Of a stretch of DNA of 64,000 bases, positions 36,813-46,367 are shown one piece after another. The number at the start of each line of letters is the position of its first letter. Position 1 is the first letter of the stretch. Below the pieces are notes generated by a model. That model searched no databases. It saw only the letters and a program-made list of their open reading frames with translations, and was not told the DNA's origin. The stretch spans positions 1-64,000 of the forward strand of contig CAMIVR010000006.1 of assembly GCA_946402065.1 (NCBI GenBank). The letters are read 5' to 3'. A program made the position numbers and the translations under genes. The stretch is from an uncultured Brevibacillus sp. Its GTDB lineage: Bacteria > Bacillota > Bacilli > Brevibacillales > Brevibacillaceae.

Positions 36813-37592
36813 TCAACTCTCCTGTTTCACCTGTGCATTGCGCGACGATACCCAAGACTGCGTGAAAAACAGGACGATCGTCAGGCCGATGAGAATCGCC
36901 GAAACAGCCGCGATCGTCGGATTTACCTGAGTGCGGAGATTTTCCCACATCACGATCGGCAGCGTCTTCGTCCGCGATCCTGCCAGGAACAGCGAGACGA
37001 CCACCTCATCGAGCGACGTAATGAAGGCAAACAATGCACCAGACAGCACGGCTGGGCGGATCAACGGCAGCGTCACTTTGAAAAACGTACCGATCGGAGT
37101 GGAGCCCAGTCCCAGCGAAGCGAGCTCGAGATTGCGATCCATCCCTTGCAGCCCCGCCGTGACGGTCACAAACACGATCGGAATGGCCAGGATCGTATGG
37201 GCCATCACCAGACCGAGCAGGCTGTTGGTCAGCTTCATCGGTGCGAAGGAATGATACAGGGCGATCGCGACGACGATGACCGGAATCACCATCGGTGCGA
37301 CCATGAGCGACATGAACGCCTTTTTGCCCCAGAACTGCAGGCGGTTCATCGCCACAGCCGCCATGATTCCCAGAATGGTTGCGACGATGGCTGTCAGGAC
37401 GGCAACGGTCAGACTGCGAACCAGTCCTTCCACCCACTCTTGATTGCTAAAAAAGCTGTCGTACCATTTCAGTGAGTACCCCGGCGGAGGAAATTCAAAA
37501 AAGCCGATCGATGTAAAGGATAGCGGGATCACGACCAAAATGGGAGCAATCAAGGCAAAGAGAATGAGACCAACCACGATTTTCAGCCACAT
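36813..37592 (-). CDS. Polyamine-type ABC importer permease (PotC-like), copy 2
   Basis: A 259-aa permease closely similar to the copy-1 PotC-like protein along its length (for example WYDSFFSNQEWVEGL and FITSLDEVVVSLFLAG). The EAA loop is LELASLGLGSTPIGTFFKVT. It begins 1 nt after the PotB-like stop and ends just before a strong terminator. The two operons arose by duplication and now have different promoters. Confidence 0.92.
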   Translation of the reverse strand: MWLKIVVGLILFALIAPILVVIPLSFTSIGFFEFPPPGYSLKWYDSFFSNQEWVEGLVRSLTVAVLTAIVATILGIMAAVAMNRLQFWGKKAFMSLMVAPMVIPVIVVAIALYHSFAPMKLTNSLLGLVMAHTILAIPIVFVTVTAGLQGMDRNLELASLGLGSTPIGTFFKVTLPLIRPAVLSGALFAFITSLDEVVVSLFLAGSRTKTLPIVMWENLRTQVNPTIAAVSAILIGLTIVLFFTQSWVSSRNAQVKQES

Positions 37593-37593
37593 C

Positions 37594-38496
37594 CTATTTG
37601 ACCTCCTTCAGGACCGGGCTGTTCTTTGTCAGCAGGAAAGCCAGGAAGAGCAGCAGCATCGTCACGACAAAGAGTACGAGGGCAATGGCGGAAGCCAGAT
37701 TCCAGTTAAGGGTAGTGCTGATGTTGTCTTGAATCAGCATGGAGATCATCATGTCGTTTGCGCCGCCAAGCAAGGCCGGGGTAATAAAGTAGCCGATCCC
37801 CATGACGAAGACGAGCAGCGAGCCAGACATCACGCCCGGCAGAGACAGCGGGAAAAAGATTTGCGCGAATGCTTTCCACGGCCGCGCTCCGAGGCCCTCT
37901 GCCGCTTGCAGCAGCCGGCGATCAATCCCCTCCATGACAGAGTACAGACTGAGAACCATGTACGGCAGCAGGACATGCGTCATCCCGATAATGACCCCGG
38001 TCGTGTTGTACAGAAGCGGAAGCGGTTTGTCGATCAAGCCGATGCCGAGCAAGATCTTGTTGATTACACCCTGTTCCTGCAGCAAGACGGTCCAGGCAAA
38101 CGTCCGCACGAGCAGGCTGATCCAAAACGGGATGAGCACGGCGGCGAAGATCGCTTTTTTCCACCCGGCCGATTCGATCTTGACCAGCAGATACGCCACC
38201 GGATACGCGAAAATCAATACGAAAACGGTCACGAGAAACGCGATCTTCAGCGTCAGCCAGAGCACTTCCAAATAAATCGGCGTGGAGAAAATCCGCTCCA
38301 GGTATTCCAGGGTGAAGCCGTTTTTGCCAAAGATGCTCAGTTTAAACAGGCCGAGCATGGAAAAGACCAATAAAAAGAGGATGTACGCTAACGGCAAAAA
38401 CAAGAGTAGCCATTGTAATCCTTTGATGCGCATGATCTGATAGGCGGGGGAAACCCGCTTAGCAGGTCCCCCGGCTGCAACTCTTGCTTCCATCAT
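37594..38496 (-). CDS. Polyamine-type ABC importer permease (PotB-like), copy 2
   Basis: A 300-aa permease. The EAA loop LLQAAEGLGARPWKAFAQIF lies near 194-213, and LPGVMSGSLLVFVMGIGYFI is shared with copy 1. A 30-residue cytoplasmic tail precedes the first helix. It follows the binding-protein gene by 15 nt. Confidence 0.92.
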   Translation of the reverse strand: MMEARVAAGGPAKRVSPAYQIMRIKGLQWLLLFLPLAYILFLLVFSMLGLFKLSIFGKNGFTLEYLERIFSTPIYLEVLWLTLKIAFLVTVFVLIFAYPVAYLLVKIESAGWKKAIFAAVLIPFWISLLVRTFAWTVLLQEQGVINKILLGIGLIDKPLPLLYNTTGVIIGMTHVLLPYMVLSLYSVMEGIDRRLLQAAEGLGARPWKAFAQIFFPLSLPGVMSGSLLVFVMGIGYFITPALLGGANDMMISMLIQDNISTTLNWNLASAIALVLFVVTMLLLFLAFLLTKNSPVLKEVK

Positions 38497-38511
38497 TGTT
38501 TACCTCCCCGA

Positions 38512-39618
38512 TTATTTTTTCAGCAGCCACTGTTGAAAACGCTCGTTTACCGAATCGAAATTGTCTACCCACCAGGCAGCATCGATGTAAATTTGCTTTT
38601 TCAGGTTTTCCGGCGATTGCCCCAGACGGTCTTTCGCATCCTGTGGCAAGAGATCGATTGCCTTCTGGTTGGCAGGCGCATAGTCAATGTTCGTCGAGAA
38701 GGCTACCTGCTGTTCCGGTGCAATGTCAAAATCGATGAATTTCATCGCCAAATCTTTGTTTTTCGAGCCTTTCGGAATGACCCAGACGTTCGCTGCGACA
38801 AGCCCTTGGTTGTATTCCAAATCGACAGGTCCGCCCTGCGTCTTGGCATCGGTAATCCGGCCATTCCACGCTGCCGACAGCGGCACTTCACCTGTAGCCA
38901 GCAGTTGCGGAGGCTGGGCGCCGGCGTTCCACCACACTTTTACATCGCCCTTGATTTTGTCCAGGCTCTTGAAGGCGCGGTCGACATCGAGCGGATACAG
39001 CTCTTCCGGTTTGACCCCATCGGCCAAGAGCGCTGCTTCCAGTGTCCAGGTCGGCGATTTGTAGAAGGAACGCGCGCCCGGGTATGTTTTCGTATCCCAG
39101 AATTCGGCCCAGCTCTTCGGATGGTTGTCTGTGGAGAATGCTTTCGTGTTGTAGCCGATAACCGTTGAGAAGAGACTTGATGCGATGCCGTAGTCAAACA
39201 CCAGGTTGTCCGGAATGCCATCTTTGTGAATCACGTTGTAATCGAGCTTCTCCAGCATGCCTTCCCGGCCGGCGCGGATAGCGAAGTCGGTATCGACGCT
39301 GACGACATCCCATTCTACGCTGCCAGTCTCAACCATCGCTTTAAACTTGCCGTAGTCGGTCGGTGACACAACCGTGATTTTGACGCCGTATTTTTTCTCA
39401 AACGGTTCAAAGCTGGCCTTTTTATGAGCATCTGTATAGGCGCCGCCCCAGTCGACGACGACGAGCTCTTTGCCGGCATCGCCGGAAGCTGCCGGCGCTT
39501 CGCTGCTGCCGTTCGTTTCGTTGTTATTGGCTGGTGCCGATGTTTCTCCGCCGCCGCACGCCGTCAGGCTGACAGCCAGTAAAAAGGAAAGTGACAGAGT
39601 GGATAGTTTTTTGATCAT
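38512..39618 (-). CDS. Polyamine-type binding lipoprotein (PotD-like), copy 2
   Basis: A 368-aa binding lipoprotein; the signal peptide ends LTAC (Cys21), then an Asn/Ser/Ala linker. Blocks in common with copy 1 are ELVVVDWGGAYTDAHKKASF, DKIKGDVKVWWNAGAQPPQL and the C-terminal VNERFQQWLLKK. ATG 39618 follows GGGGAGAAG; the longer open frame has no site. The two proteins differ in the segment around EGMLEKLDYNVIHKDGIPDN, so ligand preference may have diverged. Being under sigma-54 control ties it to a specific inducer. Confidence 0.9.
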   Translation of the reverse strand: MIKKLSTLSLSFLLAVSLTACGGGETSAPANNNETNGSSEAPAASGDAGKELVVVDWGGAYTDAHKKASFEPFEKKYGVKITVVSPTDYGKFKAMVETGSVEWDVVSVDTDFAIRAGREGMLEKLDYNVIHKDGIPDNLVFDYGIASSLFSTVIGYNTKAFSTDNHPKSWAEFWDTKTYPGARSFYKSPTWTLEAALLADGVKPEELYPLDVDRAFKSLDKIKGDVKVWWNAGAQPPQLLATGEVPLSAAWNGRITDAKTQGGPVDLEYNQGLVAANVWVIPKGSKNKDLAMKFIDFDIAPEQQVAFSTNIDYAPANQKAIDLLPQDAKDRLGQSPENLKKQIYIDAAWWVDNFDSVNERFQQWLLKK

Positions 39619-39697
39619 GGCGATTCTTCTCCCCTTAGCCTGTATATTCTGTTTGTTTCTGTCGATGCTCGGCCGGCTCAGACTCATCTCGCCTTGC

Positions 39698-40792
39698 TTA
39701 CGCTTCATCCTGCAGCAGCGTTGCTTCCTGGCCATTCCAGCCCAACACCATCTCTCGCTCATAGGTGATCAGATTAGATTGGTAGGCAGGTACCTTCACC
39801 AGGATTTCCTGCTCTGTAGCCGTTTTCATTTTCAGCTTGATCGCTTCTCCGACGTAGATCGTCTGCAGCAATTTCGCCTTCAGCGTGTTTTGGAATCGCG
39901 TTTCATCCGAGGCAATCTGAATATTCTCCGGCCGAATGGCAATGAGTGCCTGTCTGTTCTGCAGATCACGATGGAAGTCATCGGTTTCGACGCTTGCCAC
40001 CGCTTGGTCGAGCAGCTTGATGTTCGTTTGATTGCCTTCAAAACCGGCAATCTGACACGGAATCAGGTTGATTTCGCCGATGAACTCGGCGACGAAGCGG
40101 TTTTTCGGCTTCTTGTACAACTGCTCAGGTGTGTCAATTTGCTCGATCCGGCCTTGATTCATGACACAGATGCGGTCTGACATCGTCAGGGCTTCCTCCT
40201 GGTCATGCGTCACACTGACTGTCGTAATGCCGACCTGTTCCTGAATCTGCTTGATTTCCAGCTGCATCTGCTGGCGCAAGTTTTTGTCCAAAGCGCCAAG
40301 CGGCTCGTCCAGCAAGAGAATCGGCGGATTGAAGACGATCGCCCGGGCCAGTGCGACGCGCTGCTGTTGTCCACCGCTCAACTGCTTCGGGTAGCGCGAA
40401 CCGTATTCACCGAGATGGACGAGCCTGAGAATGTTTTCGACCAGCTTCTTTGTCTCGTCTTTGGGAACCTTGCGCAGACGAAGCGGATAGGCGATGTTGT
40501 CGAACACGGTCATATGCGGAAACAGGGCGTAATTTTGAAACAGCATCCCGATGTTTCGCTCGTACGCTTTCTTTTTCGTGATGTCCTGATCATTTAAGCG
40601 AATGCTACCCTCGCTAAGCTCCTCAAAACCGGCGATCAGCTTCAGCAGCGAAGTTTTGCCGGAACCGCTTGGTCCCAATATGGTGAGAAACTCCCCCTTG
40701 TTGACGTCCATGCTGACATTGTCAACCGCCCGAAATTTTTTATAGTACTTGGTAGCGTTAACAATTGACAAGCTATCCCCTAACGCCATCAT
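39698..40792 (-). CDS. Polyamine-type ABC importer ATPase (PotA-like), copy 2
   Basis: A 364-aa ATPase with Walker A GPSGSGKTS, the signature LSGGQQQRVALARAI, Walker B ILLLDEPLGALD and a C-terminal TOBE domain. The first 240 residues are nearly the same as copy 1; the TOBE part is diverged. It is the first gene of the second operon, about 115 nt downstream of the -24/-12 promoter, with GGGGGG just before the two ATG codons. Confidence 0.92.
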   Translation of the reverse strand: MMALGDSLSIVNATKYYKKFRAVDNVSMDVNKGEFLTILGPSGSGKTSLLKLIAGFEELSEGSIRLNDQDITKKKAYERNIGMLFQNYALFPHMTVFDNIAYPLRLRKVPKDETKKLVENILRLVHLGEYGSRYPKQLSGGQQQRVALARAIVFNPPILLLDEPLGALDKNLRQQMQLEIKQIQEQVGITTVSVTHDQEEALTMSDRICVMNQGRIEQIDTPEQLYKKPKNRFVAEFIGEINLIPCQIAGFEGNQTNIKLLDQAVASVETDDFHRDLQNRQALIAIRPENIQIASDETRFQNTLKAKLLQTIYVGEAIKLKMKTATEQEILVKVPAYQSNLITYEREMVLGWNGQEATLLQDEA

Positions 40793-40907
40793 TTACCCCC
40801 CTGTTCTTTTTCAAAATTCTCTGCAGGTACTTTTTCTGTGCGTCTGACGGAGAGGAGTAGACTTCATCAGCCGTTGTCACCTTGATTTCGTCTCTACTCC
40901 GTCATCA

Positions 40908-40924
40908 AGCAAGTGTTGTGCCAA
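40908..40924 (-). promoter_or_regulatory. Sigma-54 promoter of the second importer operon
   Basis: Minus strand TTGGCACAACACTTGCT: GG at -24 and GC at -12 exactly 10 nt apart, fitting TGGCAC-N5-TTGC in full. It faces the PotA-like gene and is fed by the activator encoded next door. Confidence 0.9.
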
Positions 40925-41033
40925 CCCGATAACACACGCCCCTGCACAGCCAGACATGCACAACTATTCTTTTTTAAATACTGTTTCGCCCGTCGCTCCT
41001 CGGTTTTACCCTTGAAACATGGTGATAATTGAA

Positions 41034-41051
41034 AATATTCACTCTTGAATA
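41034..41051 (-). promoter_or_regulatory. Putative upstream activator site of the second importer operon
   Basis: AATATTCACTC overlaps the inverted repeat TATTC-N6-GAATA (41036-41051); a further TTATTCAG follows at 41057. The site is 110-130 nt upstream of the sigma-54 promoter, a usual distance for an enhancer. The half-site GTGAATATT recurs at 42535 and, inverted, at the csiD promoter. Confidence 0.55.
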
Positions 41052-41100
41052 GAAATTATTCAGTTCTGACCATGATTGTCTCGCTATGCAAACCACCTTG

Positions 41101-42468
41101 CTAAAACGTGCTTTTGTATTTCTTCAGCTTGCGCACGACCGTTGGTTGGCTGATGCCGAGATACTTCGCCATTTCAATCGTATTGCGGCATTTTTCGTAC
41201 GCTTTTTTCATCAGATTCGCTTCGTATTCGTCGAGCAGCTCCGGCAGCGTCTTCGCCTTGTCGCCGCCGAATTCCGATACCCCTTCAAGCAAAATATGTT
41301 TAGGCAAATGCTCTTTGCGAATAACCGGATCGTCGGTGATCAGGATGAGCCGTTCGATCATGTTTTCCAGCTCCCTGACATTGCCCGGCCAGCTGTAGTT
41401 GAGCAAGCAATTCAGCGCCTCCTGGTGAAGCTCGGCCTGCTTATTGTACAGATGGTTGTAGCGCATCATAAAGTCGAGAATCATGCTGAGCAAGTCCTCC
41501 TGCCGTTCACGCAGCGGCGGGATATGCAGTGGAATGACCGACAGGCGGAAATACAGGTCCTGGCGGAATTCACCGGCGGCCACTTTGCCCTCCAATTCCA
41601 CATTGGTCGCAGCAATCAGCCGAAAATCAACGCTGCGCGGCTTGTTTTCGCCTACGCGGAAAAACTTTTTCTCCTGAATCAGGGTCAGCAGCTTCACTTG
41701 CAAATTCAGCGGCAGCTCGCCGATCTCATCCAGAAACAACGTCCCGTCCTGTGCCGCTTCCACCAATCCCGTGCTGCCTTTGGGATTGGCTCCGGTAAAG
41801 GCACCGGGCGCATAGCCGAACAGCTCCGACTCCAGCAAGGCATCCGGGATGCTGCCGCAGTTAATTTCGACGAGCGCCCCGGTCCGCTTGCTCTGGTGGT
41901 GAATGTATTTGGCGATGACGTTTTTGCCCACGCCGGATTCGCCCGTCAGCAGGATCGTCGTATTGAACTTGGAGACCTTTTCGGCAGAATCGAGAATTTT
42001 GATGATTTTGGGGCTGGTCGCGATAATCCCCTCGCGCTTTTTCTTGTTGATGCTCATTTCCAGCATTTCTTTGCGGATTTTTTGGATCTCATGCTCCATC
42101 TGGGTGACGTATTCGCGGAGATTGACCAATTCCGTGACATCGTGGGCATAGGTCACGACGAATTTAATCTGCTGCCGGTCATCGTAAATAATTTTGCCGG
42201 TCACCAAAAATTTATGGCCTAGCTTCGTTTCCTGGATCAAGGTCTGACTCTTTTTCGTCGCGAGAATTTTTCGTACGACGGAAGGGTAAAAGACGCGTTC
42301 ACGCTCCAGCTCCATCACCGTCCGCCCGAGAATTTCTTCCCGCTTCATGCCGTAAAAATGCTCGATGACTTTGTTCGTGTACAGGATAACCCCGCTCGCA
42401 TCCGTAATCAGTACATCGCTGTGAAGATGGTCGACGATTTCTTCCCAATCCCATAATGGCGTAGACAT
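41101..42468 (-). CDS. Sigma-54-dependent activator with PAS domain
   Basis: Bacterial enhancer-binding protein of 455 aa. An N-terminal PAS sensor spans about 12-115 ([20 protein letters not shown]). A short coiled coil (120-142) leads to the AAA+ domain with Walker A GESGVGKN (176-183), the sigma-54 contact loop GAFTGA (222-227), Walker [11 protein letters not shown] near 242, and the R-finger region [18 protein letters not shown]. The C-terminal Fis-type helix-turn-helix is [23 protein letters not shown] 42468 follows AAAGGAAG. It lies between the two sigma-54 promoters it presumably serves. Confidence 0.95.
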   Translation of the reverse strand: MSTPLWDWEEIVDHLHSDVLITDASGVILYTNKVIEHFYGMKREEILGRTVMELERERVFYPSVVRKILATKKSQTLIQETKLGHKFLVTGKIIYDDRQQIKFVVTYAHDVTELVNLREYVTQMEHEIQKIRKEMLEMSINKKKREGIIATSPKIIKILDSAEKVSKFNTTILLTGESGVGKNVIAKYIHHQSKRTGALVEINCGSIPDALLESELFGYAPGAFTGANPKGSTGLVEAAQDGTLFLDEIGELPLNLQVKLLTLIQEKKFFRVGENKPRSVDFRLIAATNVELEGKVAAGEFRQDLYFRLSVIPLHIPPLRERQEDLLSMILDFMMRYNHLYNKQAELHQEALNCLLNYSWPGNVRELENMIERLILITDDPVIRKEHLPKHILLEGVSEFGGDKAKTLPELLDEYEANLMKKAYEKCRNTIEMAKYLGISQPTVVRKLKKYKSTF

Positions 42469-42534
42469 CGTTCACTTCCTTTACTTTTTTCAGGCTTGTG
42501 AAATTATGCGTATATTTAATGAATTGTAACATAA

Positions 42535-42580
42535 GTGAATATTTCTGATACAGTATTAAATAATTTTTATTCAGAATTAA
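42535..42580 (+). promoter_or_regulatory. Putative upstream activator sites of the amidohydrolase gene
   Basis: GTGAATATT (42535-42543) and TTATTCAGAATTAA (42567-42580) lie 115-160 nt upstream of the -24/-12 promoter. They repeat the half-sites found upstream of the second importer operon. Confidence 0.5.
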
Positions 42581-42693
42581 ATAATCCCTTTGCCTAGCCG
42601 CTCTGTCAAAGGGCTTGCAGCTTTATTCGCTCACGATCTATACAGATGTGAATAACGTTTTTCCCACGGGTTGCCGATCGCGGCCTTCAGCAT

Positions 42694-42709
42694 TGGCACA
42701 GAGCTTGCT
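42694..42709 (+). promoter_or_regulatory. Sigma-54 promoter of the amidohydrolase gene
   Basis: TGGCACAGAGCTTGCT fits the -24/-12 consensus completely, with GG and GC 10 nt apart. It lies 110 nt upstream of the M20 amidohydrolase start. Confidence 0.9.
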
Positions 42710-42818
42710 TGTGGCTATTAGTGCAGCTGCGGTACAAACCTTGCTTCAAGACGGAGATGAGAGAAGCAGCATTCCAACGTGATCGTCACGAACTTAACAG
42801 GAGAGGAAGTAAGCAAAG

Positions 42819-44399
42819 ATGATACCACAAGAGAAACAATCCGTAATGAACTGGGTCGAGGAAAATAAGCGAGCGTTGTCGGACTGGAACCAGATCATCT
42901 GGCACTACGGGGAAACTGCCTGGCGTGAATACCGCTCAGCAGCTTGGTATGTCGAGCGTCTGCGGGCAGAAGGCTTTACCGTGGAAGAAGGCAGCGCCGG
43001 CATGCCGACAGCATTTTGCGCCACGTGGAGCAACGGCAATGGTCCCGTCATCGGCGGCTACGCAGAATACGACGCTGTCCCGGGCAACTGTCAGGCAGCT
43101 GATACAGTAGAGCGTCCACGCGATGGCCTGAGCAAGTACGCAGGGGGCCATACCGATCCGCACTCCGCACTGGGCATCGGTTCACTGGGCGGTTTTCTGG
43201 CGGCAAAAGCCGTTATGGAAAAATACAATCTGAAAGGGACGCTGAAATTTTTAGGCGAACCTGCGGAAAAAGTACGCGGGTCCAAACCGATTCACGCTGC
43301 CAAAGGGTATTACGACGACATGGATGCGGCGATCAGCTTTCACCCGTTCTACATGCTGCCCCTCTGCAATACGACGAACTGGAACACGCATTGCGCCGTC
43401 GCCTACGCGGTCATCTACACTTTCACCTGCGACCAGCCACAGACGTGGGGCTCGACAAACGACGACAGCCCGATCCCCGCTTCCCATGCCGCTGCCAGGG
43501 CACCAGGGGCAACCGATGCCGTCGTAACGATGTACACCCTGTCCAAGATGTACCGCGAGCATATGCTCTCCAACAGCATGGGCTGGTCAATGAACGAAAC
43601 GATTCTCAACGCCGGACAGGCGACTGCCGACAACATTCCTGCGCAAATGGCGCAAATCCAGTATTTCATCCGCGTCCCGGACATCGACATGGCGGAAAAC
43701 GTCATGCGCATTCTCGATCAAAACGCCGAGAGTGCTGCCCGCGCGGCACACTGCAGCGTGAAGCGCGAATGGGTAGCCAAATCGCGTTACGGGTTGGCTA
43801 ACCATACGATGGCTGATGTGACGTATCAAAATCTGGTTTTGGCCGGCGCACCGAAGTTCGAAGGGAAAGCGATTGAATACGCACAGGAAATCCAGCGCAA
43901 TCTGGGCTTGGAACCGATGGACAAACCGTATCTGGAAGCGGTTGAGACACTGATCGAGCCGCAGGAAGCAGAACGCCTGCTGCGTGAGACACTGCCTGCC
44001 TGGCAGGAGCACTTCACTTCCGATGACTACACGGAATACTGCTGGCACGCTCCGACCGTGCGCCTCTACATCGGCAGACCGGCGTTGAAATCTCCGAAAC
44101 CGGGCTACAGCTATCCGGCATGGGTGATGAACGCGCTGGGCGGCATCCGCGAATGCATCGATCCGATGATCGTCTCTGCTTCCAAAACGATCGGCCTGAC
44201 GATCGTCGACTTGCTGACCCAGCCTGACCTGCTGCAAAAAGCGAAAGACGAGTTTGTCGAGCGCACGGGCGGCGGCATCAACGGAAAAAAATGGATCGCG
44301 CCGCTCTGCGATTACGAACCACCGATTCACTTCCGCTGGCCTGAATACGTAACGACCGAGCGCGGGAAAAATCAGTGGGTCATTCCTGCGGCAGAATAG
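42819..44399 (+). CDS. M20 amidohydrolase (AbgB-like)
   Basis: A 526-aa metal-dependent amidohydrolase of the M20D/AbgB group, which cleaves amide bonds such as p-aminobenzoyl-glutamate or N-acyl amino acids. Visible: VIGGYAEYDAVPG near 78-90, GGHTDPHSALG near 110-120 (metal His and Asp), EPAEKVRGSKP near 147 (catalytic Glu) and SFHPF near 174. ATG 42819 follows AGGAGAGG. It is longer than AbgB (about 480) because of a C-terminal extension after about 480. Its sigma-54 promoter and divergent activator link it to the second importer, so it probably processes the imported compound. Confidence 0.88.
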   Translation: MIPQEKQSVMNWVEENKRALSDWNQIIWHYGETAWREYRSAAWYVERLRAEGFTVEEGSAGMPTAFCATWSNGNGPVIGGYAEYDAVPGNCQAADTVERPRDGLSKYAGGHTDPHSALGIGSLGGFLAAKAVMEKYNLKGTLKFLGEPAEKVRGSKPIHAAKGYYDDMDAAISFHPFYMLPLCNTTNWNTHCAVAYAVIYTFTCDQPQTWGSTNDDSPIPASHAAARAPGATDAVVTMYTLSKMYREHMLSNSMGWSMNETILNAGQATADNIPAQMAQIQYFIRVPDIDMAENVMRILDQNAESAARAAHCSVKREWVAKSRYGLANHTMADVTYQNLVLAGAPKFEGKAIEYAQEIQRNLGLEPMDKPYLEAVETLIEPQEAERLLRETLPAWQEHFTSDDYTEYCWHAPTVRLYIGRPALKSPKPGYSYPAWVMNALGGIRECIDPMIVSASKTIGLTIVDLLTQPDLLQKAKDEFVERTGGGINGKKWIAPLCDYEPPIHFRWPEYVTTERGKNQWVIPAAE

Positions 44400-44411
44400 A
44401 AACCAAGAAAG

Positions 44412-44438
44412 AAGAGGTGCCCGAGAGCACCTCTTTTC
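44412..44438 (+). terminator. Terminator of the amidohydrolase gene
   Basis: AAGAGGTGC/GCACCTCTT with loop CCGAGA, then TTCG; 12 nt after the stop. It can also serve the convergent response-regulator gene. Confidence 0.85.
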
Positions 44439-44500
44439 GTGTGTTGCAGATCAGCTTCTTCTGCCCAGTATTGGATTCATTCGCGCAAATCTGTCAACTT

Positions 44501-45646
44501 CTAAGACGATTCACTGCGCTTCCAGTGATCGTACCAGAAAGCAATATCCGGATTGACCTGCGCATCCAGCTCCTGCTCCCATCGTAATGACAAAAGCCAA
44601 AACTGTTCTTCGACTGCCGCCCGATTCCCTAGCGCATCATACAGCTTCATCAGGCTGAAATAGCTCGCTTCTTCCAGCGGATACAACTGTTGCATGCGCT
44701 GATTCACGTGAATGGCAGCCTCCAGATTTCCTTCCTCCATGTAAAACGCGCTCACATTTTCCGCATGGCCCAGATACAACCGCCGCAGCCGTTCCCGTTC
44801 ATGCTCTGCCCAAAGGAAGTCGTAGTTGCCCAAGTAATCGCCCTTGTACATGTCCAGCACCTGCTCGTGCTCGTCAATAGTTTGCCTGGTCGGAACACTG
44901 AGCTGCTTGAGGTGCGCTTCCCACTCTTCCGTATCGACCTTTGCCGATCCGGTGGTCAGTTTGTAGCCTGCCTCCAAATTCCCCTTGCTGATCGAAACAT
45001 CTCCCAGACCGTTGCGCTTCAGTGTTTGCCGAATTAAATAGATTGTCGTATATAACTGCGTAACCCCTTTGGTTATATCGCAATCCGGCCACAAGAGCTC
45101 AATCAACGATTCCTTGTCGACGACCCGGTTGCGGTTATGCAGCAAATAGGCAAACAGCTCCAGTGACTTGGCTGTACGCCATTTAATAATGTGGGGCTCT
45201 TTGTCCGGCAATTCCAGCTTTATTTGGTTAAAGCAGCTGATCACAACCGGTCGCTCGTTTTCTTGCGCTTTTTCCGGCTCTGCTGCAATTTTCCCTTTCA
45301 GTCGCTCCATTGTTTTCTGCAATCGTTCCAGTTGGACCGGCTTCATCACGTAATCCAGTGCGCAGAGCTCAAACGCATCCACCGCATACCGATCATAACC
45401 CGTCACAAAGACAATCTCTGCTCCCGGCACACACGCCTGCAGCTGCTCGCCAATCTCCAGTCCGCTAATCTCCGGCATGTTAATATCCAAAAACACGACG
45501 TCAGGCTTTTGCACTTGTGCGATCTCGACCGCCTCGAGCGGATCTGAATACGTTCCGATGACTTCCACACCGCCAATGTCACGTTCCAGCATTTTTTTCA
45601 GATGCATCAATGGCAAGTGTTCATCGTCGATTAGCATTGCTCTCAT
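44501..45646 (-). CDS. Response regulator with winged helix and BTAD domains, copy 1
   Basis: A 381-aa regulator of the REC/SARP-like class. The receiver domain starts MRAMLIDDEHLPL, with phospho-acceptor Asp54 in VFLDINMPEISG and the switch Lys in YVMKPVQ. An OmpR-like winged helix follows (KSLELFAYLLHNRNRVVDKE and QLYTTIYLIRQTLK, about 160-240), then the helical BTAD domain (about 250-375). ATG 45646 is chosen for GTAGGGGAAA upstream. Its paralogue at 56077-57219 shares the whole layout. Between them lie the surface protein and the double-kinase sensor, the likely partners. Confidence 0.92.
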   Translation of the reverse strand: MRAMLIDDEHLPLMHLKKMLERDIGGVEVIGTYSDPLEAVEIAQVQKPDVVFLDINMPEISGLEIGEQLQACVPGAEIVFVTGYDRYAVDAFELCALDYVMKPVQLERLQKTMERLKGKIAAEPEKAQENERPVVISCFNQIKLELPDKEPHIIKWRTAKSLELFAYLLHNRNRVVDKESLIELLWPDCDITKGVTQLYTTIYLIRQTLKRNGLGDVSISKGNLEAGYKLTTGSAKVDTEEWEAHLKQLSVPTRQTIDEHEQVLDMYKGDYLGNYDFLWAEHERERLRRLYLGHAENVSAFYMEEGNLEAAIHVNQRMQQLYPLEEASYFSLMKLYDALGNRAAVEEQFWLLSLRWEQELDAQVNPDIAFWYDHWKRSESS

Positions 45647-45882
45647 CGGATTTCCCCTACCCCACCAGTAATTCTCCATGTAAATGGCTATGTCTCCGCG
45701 GCTCATGTCTTGTCTCTCCTATTAGTCTATCATCAATTTACATGTTGTCCACAGCTTGGGAGCAGGAAAGAACGACGATTCCCCGATAAAAAAATTACCC
45801 CGTCACAAATGTCGAGGCAATCCATCTAACAAGTTGATTAAATTGGAAAAATCCATAGTATCCTGCAGATACCTTTTCCATG

Positions 45883-46191
45883 TCACTGAAGGACCGAATC
45901 GCTTGAGGGTACATCGGGCAATTTTGTTCCTTCACTCCACGCAATGGTTGTCGGTTTAAAATCCGCCTCATCCCTGAGCCTTCCCCTGAGTGGCGCCGAT
46001 GTTGCGAGAATGGTCGGCATCTGCGCGCGTAAATGCCTTTTACCGGTCGTCATTGCCATCGGCGTAATCGCAAATCTATCATATACGAGTCCGGACATCC
46101 CTGCCGGTTCCCGATGTACCTGATCTGATGTTGTTGCTGTTATTTGCAAATATTCTGTGGTGCCTGCAGAATCATACATCCTGGCGATCAT
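45883..46191 (-). CDS. Possible small protein downstream of the 42-nt motif
   Basis: A 102-aa open frame starting MIARMYDSAGTTEYLQITAT, about 60 nt downstream of the promoter-like motif and reading toward the response regulator. The ribosome site is poor and no family is recognised. The sequence looks protein-like (VYDRFAITPMAMTTGKRHLR) but could be a decayed fragment. Confidence 0.25.
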   Translation of the reverse strand: MIARMYDSAGTTEYLQITATTSDQVHREPAGMSGLVYDRFAITPMAMTTGKRHLRAQMPTILATSAPLRGRLRDEADFKPTTIAWSEGTKLPDVPSSDSVLQ

Positions 46192-46248
46192 TTCGCATCG
46201 TTGCTGTTATCAGGATAAGATAAGGGAATGTATCACTTCTGCGATCTA

Positions 46249-46290
46249 TTCATAAGTATAACAAACGTATTTGAACAAAACCTATACAAC
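46249..46290 (-). promoter_or_regulatory. 42-nt promoter-like motif, copy A
   Basis: Starts TTCATAAGTATAACAAAC and ends AAAACCTATACAAC on the plus strand. Read on the minus strand it offers an extended -10 TGTTATACT with a conserved upstream block GTTGTATAGGTTTT. Copy B at 52523-52564 has the same length and the same two blocks. This copy points toward the small open frame and response regulator copy 1. Confidence 0.6.
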
Positions 46291-46327
46291 TTTGTTTTCC
46301 CCTCAGCTTCCTTGCATTTCATGGAAA

Positions 46328-46367
46328 ATGGGGCATCCCCAAGCCTTTCGACTTTTGGGAATGCCCC
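46328..46367 (-). terminator. Terminator of the surface protein gene
   Basis: GGGGCATCCCCAAG (46330-46343) pairs with CTTTTGGGAATGCCCC across the loop CCTTTCGA; on the minus strand ATTTTCC follows. It lies about 50 nt after the stop of the surface-protein gene. Confidence 0.75.
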
